A DNA stretch of 64,000 bases, from assembly GCF_002808045.1 (NCBI RefSeq), contig NZ_CP025000.1:434001-498000 (forward strand), in the 5' to 3' direction. The notes beneath the pieces were generated by a model. It was not told the origin of the DNA. It saw only the letters and a program-made list of their open reading frames with translations, and searched no databases. The stretch is from Idiomarina sp. X4. Lineage in GTDB: Bacteria; Pseudomonadota; Gammaproteobacteria; Enterobacterales; Alteromonadaceae. Made by a program: the position numbers and the translations under genes. Positions 48,259 to 57,180 of the stretch are shown here, piece after piece (positions within the stretch are counted from its first letter, which is position 1; each line of letters opens with the position of its first letter).

Positions 48259-51200
48259 ATGTTTCAGCGCATTATTCAGTTTGCTGTCGCCAATCGCCTG
48301 TTATTGGTATTGGCTTTATTCAGCATCAGCATTGCGTCATTTTTTATTATTCCCAAACTTAATCTGGATGCCTTTCCCGATGTTACCAACGTTCAGGTAA
48401 CGGTAAATACGGAAGCACCAGGATTAGCAGCGACCGAAGTCGAGCAGCTTATTACCTATCCGATAGAGTCGGTGATGTATGCCCTGCCCGACGTCAAAGA
48501 AGTTCGGTCAATCTCAAAAACAGGTTTATCGGGCATTACCGTGGTATTTGACGAGAGTGTCGATATCTACTTTGCCCGGCAACTGGTATTCGAGCGGCTG
48601 CAAGCGGCAAAGGAGTTGATTCCAGAGGGAGTCGGCACGCCCGAAATGGGCCCTAACTCTTCCGGTCTCGGCCAGGTTTATCAGTATCTGCTACTTGCCG
48701 AGCCGGGCTCTGGTGTCAGTAGCATGGAGCTACGCAGTCTTAACGACTATGTGGTTAAACTGCTACTGATGCCCGTTGAGGGAATTACCGAAGTCTTGTC
48801 CTTTGGCGGTGAAGTTAAGCAATATCAGGTTAACCTCAATCCCGCCAAGCTGCTGTCTTACGACCTTACCCAGCAAGACGTCATGGGCGCGGTCAACAAG
48901 AATAACGGTAACGTTGGTGGTTGGTATATGCCCCGCGGTCAGGAGCAGTTGGTTATTCGCGGCACCGGCTGGTTGGATAGCGGTAAAAAAGGCCTGCAAC
49001 AAATACGACAAATACCGCTCAAAACCGTTGACGGCGTTTCCGTAACACTGGGACAGGTTGCCGACGTCGAAATCGGCAGTGAAATTCGCCAGGGGGCGGT
49101 CTCAATGTCGCGTAAAGTCGACGGCGAGGTCAACCAGTTGGGCGAAGTGGTGTCGGGTATTGTGCTCAAACGCATGGGCTCGAATACCAAAGCCACCATC
49201 GACGGTATTAAAAAGCGCATTCCGCTTATTCAGCAAGCATTACCCGAGGGTGTTACCTTTGAGCCGTATTATGATCAGGCCGATTTAATACAAAAAGCCG
49301 TATCTACGGTCGCGTATTCACTGCTCATTGCCTTTGTGTTTATTATCGCAGTATTAGCACTGTTTTTGCTCAACATACGCGCTACTTTTTTAGTGTTACT
49401 GTCCATTCCCGTTTCTATCGCCATTGCCCTGATGGTAATGTCCGCGATGGGCATGTCGGCTAACCTGATGTCGCTGGGCGGGATTGCTGTTGCCATTGGT
49501 ATGCTGGTCGACGGCTCCGTGGTGATGGTTGAAAATATCTTTAAGCACTTAAGTCGTCCGGATAGTGAACACCAAGACGACGCCGAGCAACGCACAGAGC
49601 ACCGCGACCCGGATCCTCAGGCAGCCAAACTCGATAGTCATGGTATCAAGCTGCGAGTTAAGGAAGCGGCTAACGAAGTGGCACGACCGGTATTCTTTGC
49701 CGCCATGATTATCTTGGTGGTCTTTATGCCACTGTTTAGTTTTCAGGGTGTTGAAGCTAAATTATTTGAGCCCATGGCTATCAGTATTATGCTGGCCATT
49801 ATCTCCGCGGTTTTTGTGGCCATCATGGTTGTACCGGCATTAGCCAGTTACTTTTTCAGTCGGGGTATTAAGCCTCGTGAAAATAAGCTGCTTAAACCAC
49901 TAGATAATGGTTATAAAAGACTATTATCGGTGGCGTTACGCAGTAAAAAGGCTGTTATTGCCCTGGCCGGTGTGCTGTTTGTCGGCGCTTTGGTGTTAGT
50001 GCCTCGTCTCGGCACAGAGTTTGCGCCCGAACTGGAAGAAGGCACGATTAATATTCGCGTGACATTAGCCCCCTCCTCTAACCTTGAAACGGCCTTAGAG
50101 GTGGCTCCGAAGCTTGAAAAAATCCTGATATCGTTCCCGGAAACCACCTACGCACTCAGCCGCATTGGACGAGCCGAAGTGGGCGGCGATCCAGAGCCTA
50201 TCAGCAACATCGAGATATATGTGGGTCTTAAGCCGCAGTCTGAATGGACAACAGCATCGGATCGCTACGCCTTACAAGAAAAAATGGAGGCAAAACTAGA
50301 TGATCACCCAGGCTTGTTGTTTAATTTTTCACAACCTATTGCAACACGGGTTGATGAACTGCTCTCAGGTGTAAAATCGCAGCTAGCCATCAAACTATTT
50401 GGACCCGAGCTTGACGTGTTGGCCCGTAAAGGCCAGGAAATAGAAAGTGCCGTCAAGCAGGTTGACGGGGCCGTTGCAGTAGCGATGGAGCAAATAAAAG
50501 GTGAAGCACAACTGGTGGTTTCGCCGAAACGCCAACAACTCTCACGCTACGGCTTAAATGTCTCCGATGTACTTAGCGTTGTCGACAATGGCTTGGGTGG
50601 CGCTTCGGCAGGCCAGATCATTCGCGGTAATGAGCGCTATGATATTTACGTGCGGTTGGCCAAGCAATTCCGCGATACGCCGGAGTCTATTCGCTCGTTA
50701 CGCTTGTTAACTCCCTCGGGGGCCTGGGTAACCTTAGGCGAAGTCGCCAACGTTGCAATTGAATCAGGACCACCGCAAATCCGTCGTGATGATGTACAGC
50801 GTCGCGTTGTAATTCAATCGAACGTTCAGGGTCGTGACATGGGCAGCGTGGTTGCCGATATTAGGAAGGCGATTGACGAGAAGGTGGATTTACCAACCGG
50901 TTACTCAGTCGACATTGGTGGCCAGTTCGAAAGTCAACAACGAGCACAGGAGCGCTTGTCCATTGTCGTTCCCATATCGCTGGCACTCATCGCCCTGCTG
51001 CTTTATTTTGCTTTCGGCACCATGGGTCAAGCCATGTTGATTTTGGTGAATGTACCGTTGGCAGTCATCGGTGGTATTGTGGCACTCTATGTGTCAGGAC
51101 AGTACTTATCGGTGCCCAGCGCCGTGGGTTTCATCACACTGTTTGGTGTGGCGGTACTAAACGGTGTGGTTCTGGTCGAAAGTATAAACCAGAGAATAAC

Positions 51201-51456
51201 CGATGGGCATGCAGTTAATGATGCCGTGTTTGATGGCGCATGGTCGCGACTACGCCCGGTATTAATGACGGCAATAACCTCAGCGTTAGGACTCATTCCC
51301 ATGCTGTTTGCAACCGGCGCAGGCGCTGAAATTCAGCGTCCATTGGCCACCGTCATTGTTGGCGGTTTGGTGTCTGCGACATTGCTAACACTGGTTATCT
51401 TACCCGTGCTCTATCCTTGGTTTTCGAAACAAAAAATTAAGGATCTGAGCCGTTAG
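48259..51456 (+). CDS. czcA: CzcA-type heavy-metal RND efflux pump (second, different class)
   Basis: HME-RND pump of 1065 aa with full architecture. The TM4 motif reads AIGMLVDGSVVMVEN: the second Asp and the Glu are kept, but the first Asp of the Zn/Co/Cd class (DFG) is replaced by Ala. Substrate class therefore differs from the pump at 37676; a divalent metal is likely but not certain. An insertion of about 20 charged residues (SRPDSEHQDDAEQ onward, about residues 433-460) follows TM4. AGGAGG lies just before the ATG. Confidence 0.9.
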   Translation: MFQRIIQFAVANRLLLVLALFSISIASFFIIPKLNLDAFPDVTNVQVTVNTEAPGLAATEVEQLITYPIESVMYALPDVKEVRSISKTGLSGITVVFDESVDIYFARQLVFERLQAAKELIPEGVGTPEMGPNSSGLGQVYQYLLLAEPGSGVSSMELRSLNDYVVKLLLMPVEGITEVLSFGGEVKQYQVNLNPAKLLSYDLTQQDVMGAVNKNNGNVGGWYMPRGQEQLVIRGTGWLDSGKKGLQQIRQIPLKTVDGVSVTLGQVADVEIGSEIRQGAVSMSRKVDGEVNQLGEVVSGIVLKRMGSNTKATIDGIKKRIPLIQQALPEGVTFEPYYDQADLIQKAVSTVAYSLLIAFVFIIAVLALFLLNIRATFLVLLSIPVSIAIALMVMSAMGMSANLMSLGGIAVAIGMLVDGSVVMVENIFKHLSRPDSEHQDDAEQRTEHRDPDPQAAKLDSHGIKLRVKEAANEVARPVFFAAMIILVVFMPLFSFQGVEAKLFEPMAISIMLAIISAVFVAIMVVPALASYFFSRGIKPRENKLLKPLDNGYKRLLSVALRSKKAVIALAGVLFVGALVLVPRLGTEFAPELEEGTINIRVTLAPSSNLETALEVAPKLEKILISFPETTYALSRIGRAEVGGDPEPISNIEIYVGLKPQSEWTTASDRYALQEKMEAKLDDHPGLLFNFSQPIATRVDELLSGVKSQLAIKLFGPELDVLARKGQEIESAVKQVDGAVAVAMEQIKGEAQLVVSPKRQQLSRYGLNVSDVLSVVDNGLGGASAGQIIRGNERYDIYVRLAKQFRDTPESIRSLRLLTPSGAWVTLGEVANVAIESGPPQIRRDDVQRRVVIQSNVQGRDMGSVVADIRKAIDEKVDLPTGYSVDIGGQFESQQRAQERLSIVVPISLALIALLLYFAFGTMGQAMLILVNVPLAVIGGIVALYVSGQYLSVPSAVGFITLFGVAVLNGVVLVESINQRITDGHAVNDAVFDGAWSRLRPVLMTAITSALGLIPMLFATGAGAEIQRPLATVIVGGLVSATLLTLVILPVLYPWFSKQKIKDLSR

Positions 51457-51474
51457 GGTTCAATAGCATTTAAG

Positions 51475-51494
51475 GGGGCGGTTATTGCCGCCCC
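51475..51494 (+). terminator. GC-rich hairpin between the pump gene and czcD
   Basis: GGGGCGG (51475-51481), loop TTATTG, CCGCCCC (51488-51494), followed by TTCTACT. A perfect 7-bp GC stem lies in the 62-base gap. With only a short T stretch it may partly terminate transcription, lowering czcD-ynfA expression relative to czcCBA. Confidence 0.6.
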
Positions 51495-51518
51495 TTCTAC
51501 TACAAAGAGGAACGTATT

Positions 51519-52406
51519 ATGGGGCATCACCATAACCATGATCACTCAAAGGACATGCCGTCCAACCGCCTGGGGTGGGCATTTGTTCTTAACTTTGTTT
51601 TCACCATTATCGAGTTTATTGGTGGCTTTCTTACCAACAGTACCGCCATTTTAGCTGATGCCGTTCATGATCTTGGCGATAGCCTGTCGTTAGGTCTCGC
51701 GTGGATACTAAATAAACTTGGCAAAAAACAGGCTAACCAACACTTTACCTACGGTTATAAAAGACTGAATCTTGCCGGTGCATTTATTAATGCCGTTGTG
51801 TTAATCGCAGGCTCTGCCTGGGTACTTGTGGAAGCAATTCCCAGACTCTGGAACCCTCAGATGCCCGTCGCTGATGGCATGATTGCTTTAGCCGTCGTTG
51901 GCATTACAGTTAATGGATTTGCTGCTTACAAATTGTCAGAGGGCAAAACGTTAAACGAACGCGTTATTAACTGGCACTTGCTGGAGGATGTTTTCGGCTG
52001 GGTTGCTGTACTTATCGTTGGTATTGTTTTGCTGTTCGTAGACTGGCCGATTCTCGACCCTATATTGTCGATTGGCTTTACTCTATTTATTTTAGTGAAT
52101 GTACTACGCAACCTGGGGGCAACACTGAAACTCTTCATACAGGCCACGCCAGACAAAAAAACCTACAAACAAGTCGCGGACGCTTTACTGGAGCTACCTC
52201 ATGTCGCTGACCTACACCATCTGCATTTTTGGTCACTAGATGGCGAGGAGCATGTATTAACCGTTCATTTGGTGTTATCTAAAAACCTTGATATCGAGGC
52301 CCGTAGCGATTTAAAACAGCGCATCGATGACGTCCTTGCGCCCTATGCTTTAAGCCATACAACGGTAGAACTAGAAGATCCTGATGAAGCCTGTAGAGAC
52401 AACTGA
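51519..52406 (+). CDS. czcD: Cation diffusion facilitator, CzcD/ZitB-like
   Basis: Inner-membrane proton antiporter exporting Zn/Cd/Co from cytoplasm to periplasm. The His-rich N-terminus ([11 protein letters not shown]) is followed by six transmembrane segments. The metal site is in TM2 ([12 protein letters not shown]), and the cytoplasmic C-terminal domain has [14 protein letters not shown]. At 295 aa the length is normal. AGAGG precedes the ATG. It lies in the second czc operon after the RND pump, a familiar Czc arrangement in which CDF delivers metal to the periplasm for the RND pump. Confidence 0.93.
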   Translation: MGHHHNHDHSKDMPSNRLGWAFVLNFVFTIIEFIGGFLTNSTAILADAVHDLGDSLSLGLAWILNKLGKKQANQHFTYGYKRLNLAGAFINAVVLIAGSAWVLVEAIPRLWNPQMPVADGMIALAVVGITVNGFAAYKLSEGKTLNERVINWHLLEDVFGWVAVLIVGIVLLFVDWPILDPILSIGFTLFILVNVLRNLGATLKLFIQATPDKKTYKQVADALLELPHVADLHHLHFWSLDGEEHVLTVHLVLSKNLDIEARSDLKQRIDDVLAPYALSHTTVELEDPDEACRDN

Positions 52407-52408
52407 TA

Positions 52409-52744
52409 ATGAGTGCATTATTTTTAATGAAAACACTGGGCTTATTTATCGCCACCGCAATTGCTGAAATTGTCGGTTGCTATTTACCCTACCTATGGCT
52501 CAAAGAGGGTCATTCCGTTTGGTTGCTCATTCCGGCAGCAATAAGTTTAGCCTTATTTGCTTACTTATTAACACTTCATCCGGCGGAAAGCGGACGCGTT
52601 TACGCAGCCTACGGCGGTATTTACGTGTTAACCGCCATAGTGTGGCTGCGAATTATCGATAAATCGCCTTTATCCAGCTTCGACTTGATTGGGACGGCGT
52701 TTGTGCTAACCGGTATGGGGATTCTTGTGTATGGCTGGCGTTAG
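52409..52744 (+). CDS. ynfA: YnfA family (UPF0060) membrane protein
   Basis: A 111-aa protein with four hydrophobic helices and the family signature [20 protein letters not shown]. The later [12 protein letters not shown] and [17 protein letters not shown] segments also fit. UPF0060 proteins resemble small multidrug resistance transporters. It begins 2 bases after czcD and is surely co-transcribed, which suggests a metal or stress export role; that is inference. Confidence 0.9.
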   Translation: MSALFLMKTLGLFIATAIAEIVGCYLPYLWLKEGHSVWLLIPAAISLALFAYLLTLHPAESGRVYAAYGGIYVLTAIVWLRIIDKSPLSSFDLIGTAFVLTGMGILVYGWR

Positions 52745-52795
52745 CTATAAAGCAATTCAGTTAAAGAACTCCGCTCAAAAGTTTTACTACACAGA

Positions 52796-53239
52796 CTAAC
52801 GCACCTTATGTTTGTCCGTGGTAGCGTCCTCAACCCCGTCATTAAGCGAGGCCATCAGTGGACAATAGACATCTCCGTGTCTGGAGCTGCATTTTTGCAC
52901 CAGCTCATTCAACGCTCGTTCAATTTGCTGTAAGCGCGATATCTTTCGACGAACACTGGTGAGCTTTTGCTCTCCAAGCTCCCGTGCTTCATCGCAATGA
53001 GCGCCATCTTGCAGAGTTAATAGCTCACCAATTTCATCCAGACTAAATCCGAGCCATTGAGACGCGCGAATAAAATGAAGCCGAGCAAGCGCTTGTTCGT
53101 CGTAATGTCGGATTCCCCCATACGGCTTCTCCGGCTCGCTCATTAGCCCTCGGCGCTGATAATAGCGCACCGTTTCCACGCCCACGCCGGCTGTTTTGGC
53201 CAGCGTGCCAATTGTCATTACGTTGCGTTTTTTTAACAT
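52796..53239 (-). CDS. merR: Mercury-responsive regulator MerR
   Basis: Hg(II)-binding repressor/activator of the mer operon. It has the MerR helix-turn-helix (IGTLAKTAGVGVETVRYYQR) and the GFSLDEIGELLTL helix. The three conserved mercury-binding Cys are in AHCDEA, QKCSSRHG and YCPLMASL, as in Tn501 MerR. The open frame extends to GTG 53281, but that would place the mer operator inside the gene; ATG 53239 (MLKKRNVMTIG) matches known MerR starts and is chosen. Divergent from merT. Confidence 0.93.
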   Translation of the reverse strand: MLKKRNVMTIGTLAKTAGVGVETVRYYQRRGLMSEPEKPYGGIRHYDEQALARLHFIRASQWLGFSLDEIGELLTLQDGAHCDEARELGEQKLTSVRRKISRLQQIERALNELVQKCSSRHGDVYCPLMASLNDGVEDATTDKHKVR

Positions 53240-53244
53240 AGCTA

Positions 53245-53275
53245 TTGCTTCCGTAGTGAGGTACGGGTCTAAGAT
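53245..53275 (+). promoter_or_regulatory. mer operator/promoter (PmerT)
   Basis: TTGCTT (53245-53250), a 19-bp spacer and TAAGAT (53270-53275). The spacer contains the MerR dyad CCGTA-N6-TACGG (53251-53266), equivalent to the CCGTAC-N4-GTACGG core of Tn501/Tn21. The over-long spacer is the mark of MerR control. The site lies between the merR start and merT and should serve both directions. Confidence 0.88.
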
Positions 53276-53313
53276 TAACACATTAAAGCAAAATGCCCGA
53301 AGGAGTTACTCTT

Positions 53314-53664
53314 ATGTCAAATTCAAAATCTGGTCGGGGCTCTCTTCTCGCGGGAGGGATCGCAGCGACTCTGGCATCTGCGTGTTGTCTGGGTCCCCTC
53401 ATATTACTTGCACTCGGTGTATCCGGGGCCTGGATTGGGAGCCTCACAGCACTTGAGCCTTATCGACCCATTTTTATTGCCATTGCATTGATTGCCATAT
53501 TCTTTGCCTGGCGTCGAATATACCGGCGTGCTGATGACTGCACCCCTGATAACACCTGCGCAACGCCAAATGCTCGTAAGAGCTACAAAGTGATGTTTTG
53601 GCTCGTTGCGGTGCTTACTTTAACAGCATTGGCTTACCCCTATGTTGTTCCTTTCTTTTACTAG
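53314..53664 (+). CDS. merT: Mercuric transport protein MerT
   Basis: Inner-membrane protein that takes Hg(II) from MerP and passes it to MerA. The 116-aa product has three hydrophobic helices. The first-helix Cys pair is in SACCLGP, and the cytoplasmic-loop Cys pair is in DDCTPDNTC. ATG 53314 has AGGAG 8 bases before it and is preferred over ATG 53293. Confidence 0.94.
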   Translation: MSNSKSGRGSLLAGGIAATLASACCLGPLILLALGVSGAWIGSLTALEPYRPIFIAIALIAIFFAWRRIYRRADDCTPDNTCATPNARKSYKVMFWLVAVLTLTALAYPYVVPFFY

Positions 53665-53677
53665 GAGGCAATACACG

Positions 53678-55436
<1,759 letters not shown>

Positions 55437-55439
55437 GAT

Positions 55440-55514
55440 AACCTAGCTTAACTTCACTGGACAGTTACCAATATTTCGGATTTAGCTGCTGGTTGGTGAT
55501 AGGTTAAGCTAGTT
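55440..55514. repeat. Inverted repeat just downstream of merA
   Basis: AACCTAGCTTAAC (55440-55452) and GTTAAGCTAGTT (55503-55514) are inverted copies differing by one bulged base, with 50 bases between. The inner ends read GCTTAAC and GTTAAGC, which fit the RYYYAAC/GTTRRRY ends of integron attC sites. Possible inner arms are poorly paired. It may be the mer terminator, a transposon scar, or a decayed attC. The stretch 55437-55764 holds only this repeat and the pseudogene that follows. Confidence 0.5.
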
Positions 55515-55578
55515 CAGGAGTGATAATAGTTGTTATAAGCACTTTTTTCTCATTCATATTAGCTCTTATTTGTCTCAC

Positions 55579-55735
55579 TTATTTGACAATAAGTTTTCCT
55601 AGATACCTTTGCATCTGACAATGAAAATCGTATTCTCCGGTCTTTAATACTGGCAATTCGATCAACTTTAACTTATTGGTCGGTAAAGTATCGCTGATCC
55701 CCAGATCAGGAATAAGCAAAGTTTCAGAGCAACAG
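55579..55735 (-). pseudogene. Decayed copy of the cupredoxin-like gene (3' part only)
   Basis: The minus strand translates in one frame from a Cys codon at 55731 to a TAA at 55579. It reads CSETLLIPDLGISDTLP, then a stretch ending GEYDFHCQMQRYLGKLIVK. This aligns almost residue for residue with the C-terminal half of the intact protein at 56790-57143 (CSETLLIPKLEISETLP, ending GEYDFHCQMQMYRGKIVAG). The N-terminal half, signal anchor and start are missing. It is a truncated, diverged duplicate. Confidence 0.8.
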
Positions 55736-55764
55736 ATTTAAAGGCTTCCAGTTTGACAACAATC

Positions 55765-56031
55765 TCATTTAGCCGTTTTCATTTGTTTATTATATAACGT
55801 TACAATTAGCCAGCCAGTAATCATAGCTCCCAAGGACCACCCGAATAATCCCGTAACAAATCCACTAAAACTCAAATGCCACTCGAAACCAGAGAGTTTT
55901 CCGTGAACCATGCCTTCTGTTAAAGCCATCATGCTAGAGGGCATAATAAGCACTAGCAAGCTACAAACTCCCCATAAAACTGCGAAAGCACCGCCAGCTG
56001 CTAAGCCAAATTTCTTTGCATTAAGTTTCAT
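55765..56031 (-). CDS. DUF5676 family small membrane protein
   Basis: An 88-aa protein with two hydrophobic helices (LAAGGAFAVLWGVCSLLVL and the C-terminal LGAMITGWLIVTLY). I recognise it as DUF5676-like; function unknown. ATG 56031 has AAGGAGG just upstream and begins MKLNAKKFG; the frame opens at 56100 but that is unlikely. It is the last gene of the copper cluster. DUF5676 genes are often found beside copper-handling genes. Confidence 0.72.
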   Translation of the reverse strand: MKLNAKKFGLAAGGAFAVLWGVCSLLVLIMPSSMMALTEGMVHGKLSGFEWHLSFSGFVTGLFGWSLGAMITGWLIVTLYNKQMKTAK

Positions 56032-56134
56032 AACTTCCTCCTTAAAAATACCGTTGTAAATTAGATATATTGAAAAAGTACCGCTACTTGCACACTGCAA
56101 GTAGCGGCATTTCCAACGGAGAGCTTAATCTCTA

Positions 56135-56575
56135 CTACATTTCCTTTTTTTCTTCACTCTGATGTTCCATCATCTGCTCCATCATCATTTGCATCATATC
56201 CATTCGATGTTCCATCATTTTCATTTTATTCATCATATGCTCTTTGCCCATTGACTCTGCTTGCTCTCCCTTTGTATGTTCTCCCTTGTTCATACCCTTA
56301 TCCATCCCATGGTTCATCATTTGCATGCCCTTCTGCATTGACTTCATATGTTTTTGCATGAGTTCTTTACGCTTCTTGGGGTCAGATTCGCTTTTTATTT
56401 CTTTCATAGCATCGCGCATTTCCTGCATGTGCTCATGCATTGATGTCATTTTTTCATGGTGCATCATTCCACTCATTGAACCTTTTTTATCATCGGCATG
56501 TTTATGCTGAGCATCAGCAAAGACAGGAGAGGCCATTAAAGCTGTGATAGTTAAAGCTGAAAGTACTTTTTTCAT
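56135..56575 (-). CDS. Met/His-rich periplasmic protein (probable copper or silver binding)
   Basis: A 146-aa exported protein. The signal peptide ends SPVFADAQ, and the mature part is extremely rich in Met, His, Lys and Glu. Runs such as MSGMMHHEKM, MQKGMQMMNHGMDKGM and MDMMQMMMEQMMEH occur, with no Cys. Methionine clusters of this kind bind Cu(I)/Ag(I) in PcoE, SilE, CopC-like and CusF-like proteins, so a periplasmic copper sponge is inferred. ATG 56575 has GAGGG upstream and gives a proper signal peptide; the frame opens at 56617. Confidence 0.8.
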   Translation of the reverse strand: MKKVLSALTITALMASPVFADAQHKHADDKKGSMSGMMHHEKMTSMHEHMQEMRDAMKEIKSESDPKKRKELMQKHMKSMQKGMQMMNHGMDKGMNKGEHTKGEQAESMGKEHMMNKMKMMEHRMDMMQMMMEQMMEHQSEEKKEM

Positions 56576-56616
56576 TCTATTACCCTCTTGATTATGACCA
56601 AATTGTATTGGTTTCA

Positions 56617-56733
56617 TTAATTTGACGTTATTTCACTATAGTTAAATCTTGGAACCCACGCTGACGTAGATCCCATATAACGGCAGTATTCATCGCCGAA
56701 TTCTTCAATGCCTTCGATGAAATTGAATTTCAT
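56617..56733 (-). other. Orphan 38-codon reading frame between cupredoxin and Met-rich genes
   Basis: A frame from ATG 56733 to TAA 56617 encodes MKFNFIEGIEEFGDEYCRYM and continues to NYSEITSN. The composition looks protein-like, and the frame continues open upstream for about 20 more codons without a start. There is no Shine-Dalgarno. I do not recognise it. It may be the 3' remnant of a lost gene, or chance. Confidence 0.25.
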
Positions 56734-56789
56734 TGAATCTAGCGGAAAACTTTTAAAATTCTCATTGTGACCTGCCCGTTTTGAGCAAT

Positions 56790-57143
56790 TTAACCAGCAA
56801 CAATTTTTCCCCGATACATTTGCATCTGGCAGTGAAAGTCGTACTCTCCGGGTTCTAGTGCTGGTATTTGAATTAGCTTTAATTTGTTAGAAGGTAGCGT
56901 TTCACTGATTTCCAGCTTCGGAATGAGCAAAGTTTCAGAACAAGGCGATTGATCCTTCCGCAGGAACTTAAGTTCAACCGGTTTACCTTCAGGTATTTTT
57001 ATTCTCGAAGGTGAGTAGGTACCGTTTTCGACGACAATCACCAAATCTCCTTCTCCCAGCTTCATCTGCTGGGGCGTGTAAAGCCAAAACCACCAGATGA
57101 TCAGTGCTATCAAAGCAATACCAGCAATATTAATAAATAACAT
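56790..57143 (-). CDS. Membrane-anchored cupredoxin-like protein
   Basis: A 117-aa protein with one N-terminal transmembrane anchor (IAGIALIALIIWWFWLY) and a periplasmic cupredoxin-like domain. The copper ligands expected in the family can be suggested: Cys in SPCSETLLIP, His in YDFHCQMQ with the following Cys, and Met in QMQMYRG. The related CopA-linked group is annotated as 'cupredoxin domain-containing' in many copper clusters. It lies 37 bases after copA on the same strand. A decayed copy is found at 55579-55735. Confidence 0.82.
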   Translation of the reverse strand: MLFINIAGIALIALIIWWFWLYTPQQMKLGEGDLVIVVENGTYSPSRIKIPEGKPVELKFLRKDQSPCSETLLIPKLEISETLPSNKLKLIQIPALEPGEYDFHCQMQMYRGKIVAG

Positions 57144-57180
57144 GTTTATTCTCCTGAAAGCGCCAGTGTTAGAAGGTGCA

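Noticed and set aside
53240..53281. GTG 53281 as merR start
   Set aside because: It would put the mer operator within the coding sequence; ATG 53239 fits known MerR N-termini.
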